Below, piece after piece: positions 8,701 through 18,632 of a DNA stretch of 64,000 nt. The notes under the pieces were generated by a model, which searched no databases, was not told the origin of the DNA, and saw only the letters and a program-made list of their open reading frames with translations. The DNA lies in assembly GCF_050436995.1 (NCBI RefSeq), contig NC_134753.1, positions 1,178,001-1,242,000 of the forward strand, written 5' to 3'. This DNA comes from Anticarsia gemmatalis. Taxonomy: Eukaryota > Arthropoda > Insecta > Lepidoptera > Erebidae. The translations under genes and the position numbers were made by a program. The stretch's first letter is position 1. The number at the start of each line of letters is the position of its first letter.

Positions 8701-11693
8701 GAGTTCATGCCACGCAACCTGACAGAAGACTCCGTGCTGACGATGTTCGTGCCAGACCTGTGCCGGACTGTGAACATGGACTATGTGGACAGCGGGGAGA
8801 TTGACGGACTGATGTACCACAAGTACGCTGTGTCGCAGAGGAGCTTCGATAATTGTGAGTGTTGATTGACAAAATGTAGGAGAACTGAAACTGTATGGCA
8901 TTTTCTCTGCATAGAAAGTTAGGCTAATAGGCGATTTTATAAAGGATTGAGGATCTGGGGTTGTAGTTTAGTATTTTAACTGTCTTGTTTGTGTTCAAAT
9001 TCACGCGTGAAAAAATGAGTAGCGTACAGTCAACAATCGTATGAGTGATAAGTGCCTACAGGAAATATAGCTGCAAAATGCAGCAACGCAGCAATAGAAA
9101 ACGAAATTTTTTAGCTTTTATATAAAACTAGCTGACCTGCGCAACTTCGCTTGCGTCACATAAGAGAGAATGGGTCAAAATTTTCCCCGTTTTTGTAACA
9201 TTTTTCACTGTTACTCTGCTCCTATTGGTCGTAGCGTGATATATATATATATATGACTAGCTGACCCGCGCAACTTCGCTTGCGTCGCATAAGAGAGAAT
9301 GGGTCAAAATTTTCCCCGTTTTTGAAACATTTTTCACTGGTACTCTGCTCCTATTAGTAGTAGCGTGATGATATATAGCCTATAACCTTCCTCGATAAAT
9401 GGACTATCTAACACTGAAAGAATTTCTCAAATCGGACCAGTAGTTCTTGAGATTAGCGCGTTCAAACAAACAAACAAACAAACAAACAAACTCTTCAGCT
9501 TTATAATATTAGTATAGATATATAGCCTATAGCCTTCCTCGATAAATGGGCTATCTAACACTGAAAGAATTTTTCAAATCGGACCAGTAGTTCCCGAGAT
9601 TAGCGCGTTCAAACAAACAAACTCTCCAGCTTTATAATATTAGTATAGATGTAGGTATTTAAAAGAAAACTTCGAAGCACTAAAACTTCAATTTTCGGGA
9701 AGGTTTTACAGCTGATGAAAACTTGTTCATCTGATGAATAAAAAAATTAATAAGCAGATTAACTATAACAAAGTTAACTAATTAATCTGCTAAAAGAAGT
9801 GACAGACAGATGTAAACAAAACAACTGTCACAAATTCCTTCTGTTAAGCTATCAGTTACTTATCCAGAAATAGGTAAACCAGGCTAAATGTTCTTCAACA
9901 ACTTTATAAAAGATGTCTGTCTTTCCAGCGACATTATCTCCATCAAACACATGTTTCTGCAACGGCGAGTGCGCGTGGAGCGGAGTGATGAACGTGTCGG
10001 CGTGCAGGTTCAATTCCCCGGCCTTCCTCTCCCTCCCTCACTTCCTGCACGGAGACCCTCAGCTCAGGGAGGCTGTTGAAGGCATGGAGCCTAACCCTGA
10101 AGAACATTCCTTTTATTTCGCTGTTGAGCCGGTAAGTGGCAAACAATTAGATTATGAATCTATTTAAACTTGAATTGGTAGGTAATGTAACATTTTTCTG
10201 TCAATTTAACTTTGTATATTTAAAGATGATAACAGAAGATTTCTTAGTACTTTCTTCCCTGAGAATCTCATACGAGATATGAAAGATAGCATTTCAAATA
10301 CATAAATATTGGTATAATTTCATTTCCAGAAACTTGGAGTCCCACTAGACGTTTCAGCGAGGTTCCAGCTCAACATATACATGGAACCAAGTCCGAACGT
10401 TGCGTGAGTAACAAAAGAACAGCTAATATTTTGTTTTCGGAGAGGGCTTGAACTTTTCATTGCTATAGGCTTAACTCCCGCAACCCAATGCAAGAAAGGT
10501 ATACAGTAGCACAATTGTGTACAGTCGGTACGATTGAGTATCGAAAGTTTGACATTTAGAATCTACTGTCAAAATAGTTTCTACGTCAGAGGCGCTGATC
10601 AGATTTTCATACAAAATTTCTCGATGACAAGACGGTTGTCGGTAGTCAACAGTAGTAGAGAATCAAGCTAAAGAGCGGTACGGAAACCCTGGATCTGCCT
10701 AAACCACTAACAAACAAAAATGATAGCTAGTATTTTGTCATTCTTGCATACAATAGCGGGATTCGAGTCCGATTATTCATTGAGCCTAAGTCATAAAGGC
10801 TATTAGGTCCAAAATAGCACGTATCTGTACTCAAAAAACTAATTAACTTCGCAAAAAAATACTAGGCCATAACATTACTGACCTAGCACACTTACTGCCT
10901 ACCCAGTAATTTAAATCGAACCGTAATTTTTAAACTGGTTCGCAGTTTTTGTACGTTTGTAATCACCATCATTGTAAACAGCTTGATCGGATTTGATTGA
11001 ACTTTCGCTAGAATCGACCTCGATTATAATGTAGTTAGTGCACATCTAGTTTTTGCAGCATTTTTTTTTGTTTCATTTTTTTTTCTTATTTCCTAAGAAA
11101 ATACAATCATTTGGAGATATCAATTTGTAATTTAAGTACAGTTGTTATAAAACATATTCATTTTAATGAAGTCTTTGCATAATTTTCAAGAACTGTTGCA
11201 CCACTTTAGGCATGCTAAATTTCATCACAAAATTTTCCTTCACCGTATGGGCAAATAATTATTATTGCTAATAAACACATAACGTCGAAAAGTCATTGTT
11301 GTGCTTCTGAATCTTAGATCATCTGCGTGGGAGACGAGTGCCTATCTATCACTTATTTTTACCCAACTTAGCAACGAAATATATGTGTTTTAATACTAAT
11401 AATCATCTCCTTTTATCCACAGCCTCTACCAAAACGTCCCAAGAATGTTATTCCCAATATTCTGGGTGGAGCAAAAAGTGAAAATTGACGACAATGTTAT
11501 AGCAGAGCTTCGATACGTGCGCGCCATTTTTGACTGGGGAGGCACGGTCTGCGCATGCGCCGCGCTTGTTTTCGCCATCTTAGTCACTATTGCAACGTGT
11601 TGCGCGAGAAAGCCACAGTACATCAAATCAGAACTCCTTGCGTCTTTTGAAAAGCCCAAAGACGAGGCCGAATTGAAACTGAACCCTATATGA
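5586..11693 (+). CDS. CD36-family scavenger receptor class B protein (5' incomplete)
   Basis: Seven exons (5586-5746, 6943-7158, 7542-7673, 8683-8854, 9929-10131, 10330-10403, 11423-11693) join in frame, with GT..AG introns, into 408 residues ending at TGA. CD36 proteins are double-pass membrane receptors whose ectodomain binds lipids, lipoproteins or apoptotic cells. Seen here: the start of the ectodomain (PYRFREKRK, the GPY block), RFGWFYERNNS, GSAGEF, PDLCRTV, the cysteine set of the family (GEC, DLC, CFCNGEC, SACRF), PHFLHGDP, and a C-terminal membrane segment followed by a short cytoplasmic tail. Several N-glycosylation sequons fit an extracellular domain. About 80-110 residues (N-terminal tail, first membrane helix, start of ectodomain) are missing and must lie in exon(s) I could not find upstream or outside the window. 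The family is certain. The subgroup (SCRB versus SNMP) is inferred as SCRB-like. Confidence 0.93.
6583..6766 (-). repeat. Interspersed repeat with gattctctac/gtagagaatc ends
   Basis: Contains ctcgattctctaccactatcgac, cagaggcgctgatcagattt and tcatacaaatttctt. Related copies are at 10525-10700, 61028-61205 and, partly, 31840-31905. The open frames crossing it on both strands are artefacts of the repeat. It lies in the first recognised CD36 intron. Confidence 0.7.
6780..6880 (-). repeat. tRNA-headed SINE fragment
   Basis: tttgtccaacctggaaatcgcaccc reads in reverse as a degenerate B-box region followed by the gacaaag segment of the SINE family better preserved at 40785-40960. Only the head is recognisable. 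Confidence 0.45.
6943..7158 (+). CDS. CD36 gene, exon encoding the AVYRSRYWGF..RFGWFYE block
   Basis: Acceptor ttatttccag, donor gag|gtaagc, 72 codons in phase 0. It encodes the helical apex part of the ectodomain, including LLFEGYADPLLDLA, and ends within the conserved RFGWFYxRN motif that continues in the next exon. No stop interrupts the frame. Confidence 0.93.
7542..7673 (+). CDS. CD36 gene, exon RNNS..GECSK
   Basis: Acceptor tctattccag, donor aag|gtattt, 44 codons. It encodes RNNSLETDGYMEVSTGQ and LPYYEGECSK; this Cys is the first of the conserved ectodomain cysteines. Confidence 0.93.
8683..8854 (+). CDS. CD36 gene, exon LSGSAGEF..PDLCRTV
   Basis: Acceptor cttactcag, donor aatt|gtgagt. 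It encodes LSGSAGEFMPRNLTEDS, FVPDLCRTV and YHKYAVSQRSFDN. It ends after the first base of a codon. The conserved second Cys is present. Confidence 0.93.
9127..9650 (+). repeat. Nested pair of type A short elements
   Basis: A type A copy starts at 9127, stops at about 9245 in an (AT)n run, and resumes at 9520-9650 with its second half. Between them sits a complete type A copy (9256-9519). This is one family member inserted into another at its internal gatgatatata site. It lies in the CD36 intron 8855-9928. Confidence 0.9.
9745..9798. repeat. Small hairpin
   Basis: aagcagattaactataacaaagttaactaattaatctgct: arms agcagatta and taatctgct with an inner gttaact stem. Low complexity, function unknown. 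Confidence 0.4.
9929..10131 (+). CDS. CD36 gene, cysteine-rich exon
   Basis: Acceptor gtctttccag, donor ccg|gtaagt. It encodes NTCFCNGECAW, SACRFNSPAFLSLPHF and GDPQL. This exon carries four of the conserved cysteines that form the disulfide network of the CD36 ectodomain, followed by the family PAF.S.PHF block. Confidence 0.95.
10330..10403 (+). CDS. CD36 gene, exon KLGVPLDVSARFQLN
   Basis: Acceptor tcatttccag, donor ttgc|gtgagt, 74 bp. It encodes KLGVPLDVSARFQLNIYMEP, the strand preceding the membrane-proximal region in this family. It ends with two bases of an Ala codon completed by the next exon. Confidence 0.92.
10525..10700 (+). repeat. Interspersed repeat, second copy of the gtagagaatc family
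   Basis: gtcggtacgattgagtatcgaaag.. through cagaggcgctgatcagattt, tcatacaaaatttctcgatg and agtagagaatcaag. It matches 61028-61205 end to end and 6583-6766 in part. It lies in the last CD36 intron. Confidence 0.75.
11205..11262 (+). repeat. Fragment of the gatgttttccttcacc repeat
   Basis: ggcatgctaaatttcatcac and ttttccttcaccgtatgg match the 3' part of the repeat at 17262-17425. Too short to classify. Confidence 0.5.
11423..11693 (+). CDS. CD36 gene, terminal exon with transmembrane helix
   Basis: Acceptor ttatccacag; TGA at 11691-11693. It encodes LYQNVPRMLFPIFWVEQ, a linker, then the membrane segment VCACAALVFAILVTIATCC followed by ARKP and a 30-residue cytoplasmic tail ending KLNPI. Cysteines flank and sit inside the helix, and could be palmitoylated as in other CD36 members (inference). 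Confidence 0.94.
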
Positions 11694-12960
11694 AGGTCGA
11701 ATCTAAGTTTTTTCTCAGTGGAAGAAAGATCTATGTGTACGGTGAACTGTGGATAAGTGCCATTTGACTATGAAGTGATGTGGGTGTTTTACAGGACGGG
11801 ATGTAATTACTTGTGAAAGAGTTCTAGTTTTTTAGAGGCGTATTTGATTTTTTAAAACATACTTTAATGTTGGAGAAACCTAAATCTTTGATTTTGAATC
11901 GCCACAAGCTTATTACGGTGGTACCCTAAAGGTTGGGGTATCAGACTTGCGAGCGAGAAGTCGCAGAAGCGAGAAGTCGAAGTTCATATTCCAACCAAGC
12001 TTGGCCGTTATATTGTGTAGTCTACAATACAAGTAAGAATGAAATAAACAACTGAAAACTTAAGTATATAATATGTGCACTCTAAAAAGTCTAGGGCTCT
12101 TTTTAACTAGTCCAATAACAGTTTGCCGATGACTTCTTTGCAAGTTACTCTAAGAAATGTACTAAGTCACCGGCAAACTTTATTGGAACGAGTTTTTAAG
12201 GTATTATGTTATATCCACGATCGTCCTGTAAATACTACCTTATTTTAGAACAATGTATTTGATAGATATTATTGTATTTTAGTGATAAATGTGTTATTTT
12301 TATAAGTTTTTTGTACTGTGAGAATGTTTTTTTAAGAGAGATATTAGCTTTTAATAGCTTTTTTATATTTCTATTTTCTTTGATAATTTGCCACTTTTTA
12401 TTATGACACGTAAATTTTTAGTACCATGACTTTCATATTATAAAAACTATGCCTGAAGAAAACTATTTTTTATAGATAATTTGTTAGAAAAATCACATCA
12501 ATACTTATCCGTCCAGATTTTATTTTGAGATTTTTTGGAAATTTTTTATTCACTCAGGTATGTATATAATATAATATTTACCTTCTGCCCAATTAACCTT
12601 TAATATAAATAATCCGATTTCATTATTATTTTTGCGATAGGTAGCTTTTTTAATAAACTGAGATAAGTATTTGAGATCCACTCTTTTTTGCCATGAAAAG
12701 ATTTTTTCAGGCCGTGTCAGTGTTTTTTATTTATCTTACTAAAATTTATATTATGTATGTAACTAATTCTATTATTTCTATTTATTTTTGTTAATAAATT
12801 GTGTGACTCAAAGGAAAGTTATAAAAATAAATAATTAATTAATATTATTGATAATTTTACGAGTATATCAGAATGCTCTGTGATATTTCCAAGTGTGCAA
12901 GTTGTATTGTATAATAATATAAAATAAATGTTGCCATTCATAATTTTAAAGATTATACTT
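11694..12960 (+). other. 3' UTR of the CD36 gene
   Basis: AT-rich sequence after the stop. AATAAA occurs at 12043-12048, 12652-12657 and 12923-12928. The last is followed about 30 bases later by a T- and GT-rich stretch, making polyadenylation near 12950-12960 plausible. A fold-back element (12098-12200) would lie within the transcript if a distal site is used. Confidence 0.55.
12098..12200. repeat. Imperfect fold-back element in the CD36 3' UTR
   Basis: ctttttaactagtccaataa..gtttgccgatgactt is mirrored by taagtcaccggcaaac..ttattggaacgagtttttaag. Arms of about 36 bp carry a few mismatches around a 29-nt spacer. Probably a MITE. Confidence 0.75.
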
Positions 12961-14359
12961 TATTTGTGCCGTATTCTGCCATGATTAAGAGTACCAAGGT
13001 CCACAATCTGCTAATTCAGGAGCACTACTCTTTTCTAACACAACAAATTAAAAAATGTATTAAGTATATTAAGAAAAGGAATACAAAAAATAGTAAGTTG
13101 CCAAACCGTATAATCATTGAATAAAAAGTTTAGCAGCATAAAGTTGAATTATAATTAAACAAATGATAATTTGTTCTACTTTTCCCACTTTCAGCTCATT
13201 TACGCACTAGCATAAATCGTAACCGTTTCTAGCCGTATCTGCGGTTTACCGCTAATGTGTAAAGGGGCTTACAGTTTGAAGTCAACACTAACGAAAATTT
13301 TATAAAAATTGTATACAACTTCATCAAAAACTGTGTCTGTGACCACATTAAAATTACGGCCGGGAAAAATAAAACATTTAAATATTTACATAAATAAAAT
13401 ATATTATATAAAGGTATGTTTGAAATAATAAAGTAAAAAATATAAATGTATTACTAATTTTAGACCAAAGAGATTTTGTATGTTTTGTAAAATATAGTGA
13501 GTGTTATATTTCATATCATTCCAGTTAAATAATAAAAATATTATATAACATCAAATTCTATAAAGTAATATTATATTTTTATTGTTATGAATATTTTTTG
13601 TAACAAAATAATATAAGTATAACTTCCTAAAGTTTCGCGTTGCATAGCTATTAACTAATATTACACGGAGATAATATAATAATCAAGCAAATTTATCAAC
13701 CCTTGCTTCAAAAATCAGCGTCAGATGCACCAAACCTGGTCGTAAAAGTCATACATACCTTGCGAAGGTTGACGTCAAGAAAGCAGCCGGGTATAAATAT
13801 TCAGCCAAATCTGCTTCAGCATATTTTTGAGAAAAGGCATGCTGCCCTCATATATCGTGGGATAAGGATAATGTAAAAGAGAAGACGTTCTCTGGTCTCT
13901 GCCTACCCCTGTGTATCTACAAAAAGTGTATTGTATTAGTTGTTGTGTAATATTAGTTAGTACCGAGTATACTAATAGAATAGAGTTTATGAATGTTATA
14001 AAATTGCATAAATATTTTGCATAATATTTTTACAATCGATCAAATAATTTCAGATTTTACTTTTTATAAAGATTTTTCTTGTACTAGCTAATATAGATTA
14101 TTTTATTAAAATAGCTCAGTGCCAATAATAATGATATTATTTTAGGACATTCCATACGCATGGGGTCATAGCTTATAGCTTAGAAAAAATATATTATATA
14201 TTTTTATCCCTTCTGACTTTTGGAAACGTCTGACCACACTTTAGAATATTTAATTAATACGATATATTGTAAAAAAGATTTGGTTACCATCTACTATTGA
14301 CCTTATAGAACCAACTTTGGAAAAAAAGTACATTATTAAATATACTACGTGTACACTGG
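12961..14359. other. Intergenic, no gene seen
   Basis: AT-rich DNA. At about 13680-13915 there is a less AT-rich block (ccttgcgaaggttgacgtca .. tctctgcctacccctgtg) that resembles the tail of a lepidopteran retroposon but cannot be assigned. Confidence 0.4.
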
Positions 14360-14566
14360 TACAGTCAGCTACAAAAGTCACAGAACATATTAAACCTTTC
14401 GAAACGCTTTATTCCGAAGCATTCATATTAATTAACTTAAACAACATTTGAAATTGATTAAAATGTTGTTTCAACAACTTTTACATGTTTTTTACTTTTT
14501 CACGTAAATTCCGAAATAAAGGGGTTTTGGAAATATACAATTGGTAAAGTCTTGTAGCTGACTGTA
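14360..14566. mobile_element. TA-flanked MITE (Tc1/mariner-like), 207 bp
   Basis: The ends are cagtcagctacaaaagtc (from 14362) and its near inverse gacttt..ttgtagctgactg (to 14564), flanked by TA on both sides. A second internal hairpin (aacaacattt / aaatgttgtt) sits near the middle. There is no coding capacity. The TA duplication and terminal inverted repeats are typical of non-autonomous Tc1/mariner elements. Confidence 0.8.
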
Positions 14567-14919
14567 TAACAAAGTCTGGCGTTTTAATATGTTTTGCTCA
14601 TAAACAAATTATATCAATATCTAACATTAAAAATGTTAAATCAGAGATATTTTTGTAATAAATTTATTTTATTTACGAATGACAATAGAATAAGTATTAA
14701 ATGTTTGATATTCCATGTATGTGCTAGTCTTTAAGAACATTGACCACACTTTATTTTAGAAAGTTTAAAATTACGACAAGCGTGGTAGACTGCAAATTGC
14801 GAGGTAATTTGCAAATTAAAGGCTTTATTTTGAATAAGCATAAGTAGCAATTATACAATACAGTTTTCATGAATGTTTAATGCATATGAAGAATGTTAAG
14901 TATAAATTCAATTTTTTTA

Positions 14920-14988
14920 AAAATCACATACGCAGCATAAAAAATCGGGACTTAAGTTCCGATTTTTTTGTGCTGTCTTATGTGATTA
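14920..14988. repeat. Near-perfect palindrome
   Basis: aatcacatacgcagcataaa..atcggga|cttaag|ttccgat..tttgtgctgtcttatgtgatt: arms of about 32-34 bp with a few differences and no loop beyond cttaag. A short open frame across it is coincidental. Confidence 0.8.
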
Positions 14989-17254
14989 CACGGGGAAAAT
15001 ACACGGATTTTTGGGACATACTCAATTTCCTGAACATCTGGCAGTCCTATTGCACAAGTCACTGTTATCTTATAATTGCTGAAGTTAAAGAAATAGACCT
15101 ATTTTGTTTAATCAGTCTATCGCAGTTTGCAGTTTACTGCCTCTTTTGAACTTTTACGGTATTTTATGTATACGAAATTTTTGTTCGACGATTCAGTATT
15201 GTCTTGAAAATGTGGTCGCAAAGTGTGGTTACTTTATTTTAATAAAACCCACCGCATTGTGAGTGACATATTATGTGCTCGAAAATCCAATGTGTGGTTA
15301 TAATATGATATTTTCTAGTAAAATGAAACTGTGGTCGTGTGTGGTTGAGTGTTCGTTTGTGTTGTTGACAGTACATCGATAATATGTGTTTAAGTTAGTA
15401 ATTTGTACAAAAAACAAGATATTAAATTAATATGAAGTTATTTTGTGTTTTATTTATTAAGGTTACTTTAAAGCTATGAAACTACTGTCCCGCTTTCTAG
15501 TAAAAAAAAAGGATTAAAAAAAAAATTTGGTGTTCTCTCCTATAATTTATTTTCTACTTTCGAAGAGATCGCGGGACACTGCAGTCCTGTGGCCATTAAA
15601 TTTTATCCATATTCTTATCACGTAGTTGCATAGTATAGTATGGAAAGAGTAATTCTAGTAGCTTCTAGAAGTCTAGAATAGTCTACAGTTTATAGCGTAC
15701 ACAGTGAACTAGTTATTCTATTATTTAAATAAAATATTTTGTTCATACAGTAGTTATGACAACAACCCCGATTTGGTTTGACTTTCAGTCAATAAGTTAT
15801 TAAGTTTATGTATAATTAAATTCTTAAAGCAGACTGAAAAAATGCCCAGCACGAATTTGGCAATGTGTGCTGTAAATGGCCTTAGTTGCGCTTTTAAAGC
15901 CACTACATTAGTATGTAATTAAATCATAATGAAAATAGATATTTACAGACTCAAATACTTTCGCCAATTCAGAAATTAGGTTTCATTCAAGTAGAGGTAT
16001 AAAACGCGATCAGCTCTAACGGAAATCGGAAATTCCCACTTACTATTTACAAGACTCGGGAATCAAAGCCACACCCGGATGTATTCTTGGCCCACCCACT
16101 GGGCAGGGTGATTGGTCACCATCTCAGAATCATCTTTGTTATAGACCTGTGAAAATTAAAAAAAACACTGGATTAATGTAAATGAAATATGAATTTAAGT
16201 CAGCTGGACTGGGCTACTGAAAATGCTAAGAAAAATCTACCAATCTTGCAGAGCCCGTCCAATTTCTAGAAATCGTTGGTCTTACATCTGAACAGTCGAA
16301 AAAAATACGTCTTAAATCATCCAATAAATACTTTAGACGTCCTAAAAAGGCGTCCATTCATTTCACGGATGTCGCGGTCCTCGGCTGACACGAGACACTT
16401 CCAAATGCCACAATTCACGTGACAGTCTTTTTGGCAACACGTGTCACCATACATACAAGTATACATAGAGCACCCAGGCAGGATATGCAATCAACGACAT
16501 CCCAGCTAGTTCAAATCGCCTCGTCCTATCGTGGCCACGGCTATTTCAGACAAAACTCATTGTCATTGGTACATCACAGAAAAACTATCTCTATTCTATT
16601 AAGAATAAAGTTGAATATCTCTCATACAGAAGAGCGCAAAACCAGTTTAACATTTGCGGTTTGTGTAGCTTTTATTTTGTGTGCAATAAGGTTGATTTTC
16701 GTGTGGTTTTTGTGTGTATATGTGTGGTAGTAGTTAACGGACGCACGGACGATCTAACATTGAATGACATGTAGGTGACAACGTAATTTGAGCTAGACTT
16801 CAGGTTGGACGTAGTCCTAAATACTAGGCTACGTCTTAGGACACATAATAGACTAGGTTTTTGTAAAACGCTGAGATTTTTCTTACTTTTTTAAGATTTT
16901 CGTAGGTAGGTACAGTAGCAAACTCCTAATTATACGAGTATATGAAGATAAAACAGTAAAGAGTCGAAATAAGCCACGTAATAGTGTTCGAACTCAGACC
17001 CATATAGGTAAAAAATGCTCAATGAATATGAGTCTTGGCCAGTTATAATACTTGCTGGTGAAGCTTTGATGTAATGCGAAATGTAAAGGGATAGATGTAT
17101 AGAAGACATGCTTACTAGTGGCACAGAACAGAGGCCACTTTATATGGCTGGCACAAATATACTTATATGGAAAAGCTGGAAATAATGGTGATGAAGATGG
17201 TTGTTAAAAATATTCAACATCAAAGGAGGAAAGGTAAATAATAATTACTACCTA
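14989..17254. other. Intergenic, no gene supported
   Basis: AT-rich. A CpG-richer patch at 16350-16560 contains a 103-codon open frame (16419-16730) with no recognisable domain and a hydrophobic end; it is probably chance, or an untranslated exon at most. Motifs of the type gtgtggt recur between 15205 and 15355. Confidence 0.4.
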
Positions 17255-17261
17255 CTACTGT

Positions 17262-17425
17262 ACCATTTCTGGGCAGGGGTCTCCTCTCGTAATAAGGTAG
17301 AGGCCTTGAGTCCACCACGCCAGCCAAGTGCGGGTTGCAATCCTTCAGGAACTGTGTTAAAGAACTTAGGCATGCCAGTTTCATCGCGATGTTTTCCTTC
17401 ACCTTATGAACAATAATTGATGACA
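17262..17425 (+). repeat. Retroposon 3' fragment (gccttgagtccaccacgc family)
   Basis: gggcaggggtctcctct, gaggccttgagtccaccacgc, aagtgcgggtt and gatgttttccttcacc are shared with 36112-36225 and, inverted, with 29620-29745. This is a common kind of lepidopteran LINE-derived fragment (recognition, not proven). Confidence 0.65.
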
Positions 17426-18601
17426 ATTATCTAATACGGAAAGTAAGAAAAAATATTAGTGTGTGGTTCGTACTACCGACTACTTGCGTGGTAGGCGCAT
17501 ACTTAGATCACTCGGCTATCACTGCTCCTGAATATAAAACATGAATCTGGTTTGAAAAAACGACGCAAAAGGACAGAGCAAGGATAATGAGATCATAGTA
17601 CCTTGGAGAGCACATAATTTTTTATAATATTTATATAAAAACTGTACGTTAAAATAACTAGAACGCGATAAAGCCTAAAATAAAGATAAAAAATATTCTA
17701 TAACTGTGAATGGGATGAAACTCAGATAATGTAGATAACTGCGTCTCGGCATATGATACGGATATCTAAATAAGACAGTTTTCATACACAAACTATTTCA
17801 TGAAGAAAAAAAATGTTTTTAGTAAAAATGACTATAAAATGTTAAAAGTAAATAGGTATATAAATATTTACAGCGTTTTTATAGCTAAGTATTGATTTTT
17901 ATTTTCAACGCTGAGTGCTACATGTTATACCAAAGTAAAAGATAGACTCTATTTTTTCTATGAAATGAGCTAAATTTTTCGTGAAATTGATTTGTTTGTA
18001 ATAACTTGTTTGGTTAATTGCTTTTAAATGCAGTGGTTTCAAAAAAAATGGACGAAGCATATTATTATGTTATTCCTCATAATCTGTGCCTATTTCAGAT
18101 TACGTATGTCCACCGCTCACGTTAGCCCAGTAGTAACTGGGGGCTGAGTCATTCCTCGAGAAGTCTCGAAAAAAATGGCAGATTTTCCTTTAAGATTGAT
18201 ATCCTCAACCATGCAGGATATGTGGTATATAATTCCTATACATACCTATCAAGAAAATGGGCACGTATTTTTGAAATTGCAACCAAGTTTTTTTATGTAA
18301 ATATTTTTCTTTTTTTTCTCTCTTTTTGTCAGCCCTGACCCCAAATGCCTAAAACACCTGTCCAAATAATCACCGAATCTATTTATAAATGTTTTCTCTA
18401 TATGTACGCCACCTAACACGCGAACGTCATTTTCTGTCCTTGAGGACCATCTCGAAAAGCACTTTGTACCAATCAAAGTATAATCAAGCAATTTAGCAAT
18501 AACCAGGTATCAGGGTGTCCCAGTACACATCAAGTCGGGCCTGAACGACGTCGAGGTATGAAAACTCCTTGTGTTTAAAAAAAGGATTTATTAAAAAAAA
18601 T
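17426..18601. other. Upstream region of the FAM151/menorin gene
   Basis: No other gene was seen. The last 100 bases before ATG 18602 are less AT-rich (gtgtcccagtacacatcaag, gaacgacgtcgaggtatg) and probably hold the promoter and 5' UTR, but no definite TATA or initiator was identified. Confidence 0.4.
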
Positions 18602-18632
18602 ATGCTGCGATTACTCGTCTTGGCTGTAGCAG
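18602..18632 (+). CDS. FAM151B: FAM151/menorin exon 1 (signal peptide)
   Basis: ATG followed by CTGCGATTACTCGTC.. encodes MLRLLVLAVA plus one base; donor gcag|gtaagt. Only 31 coding bases. The start is chosen because it yields a signal peptide in phase with exon 2. Confidence 0.85.

Noticed and set aside
16419..16730. 103-codon open frame in a CpG-richer patch
   Set aside because: No domain, no Kozak-like context and no partner exon. The hydrophobic end comes from a T-rich stretch.
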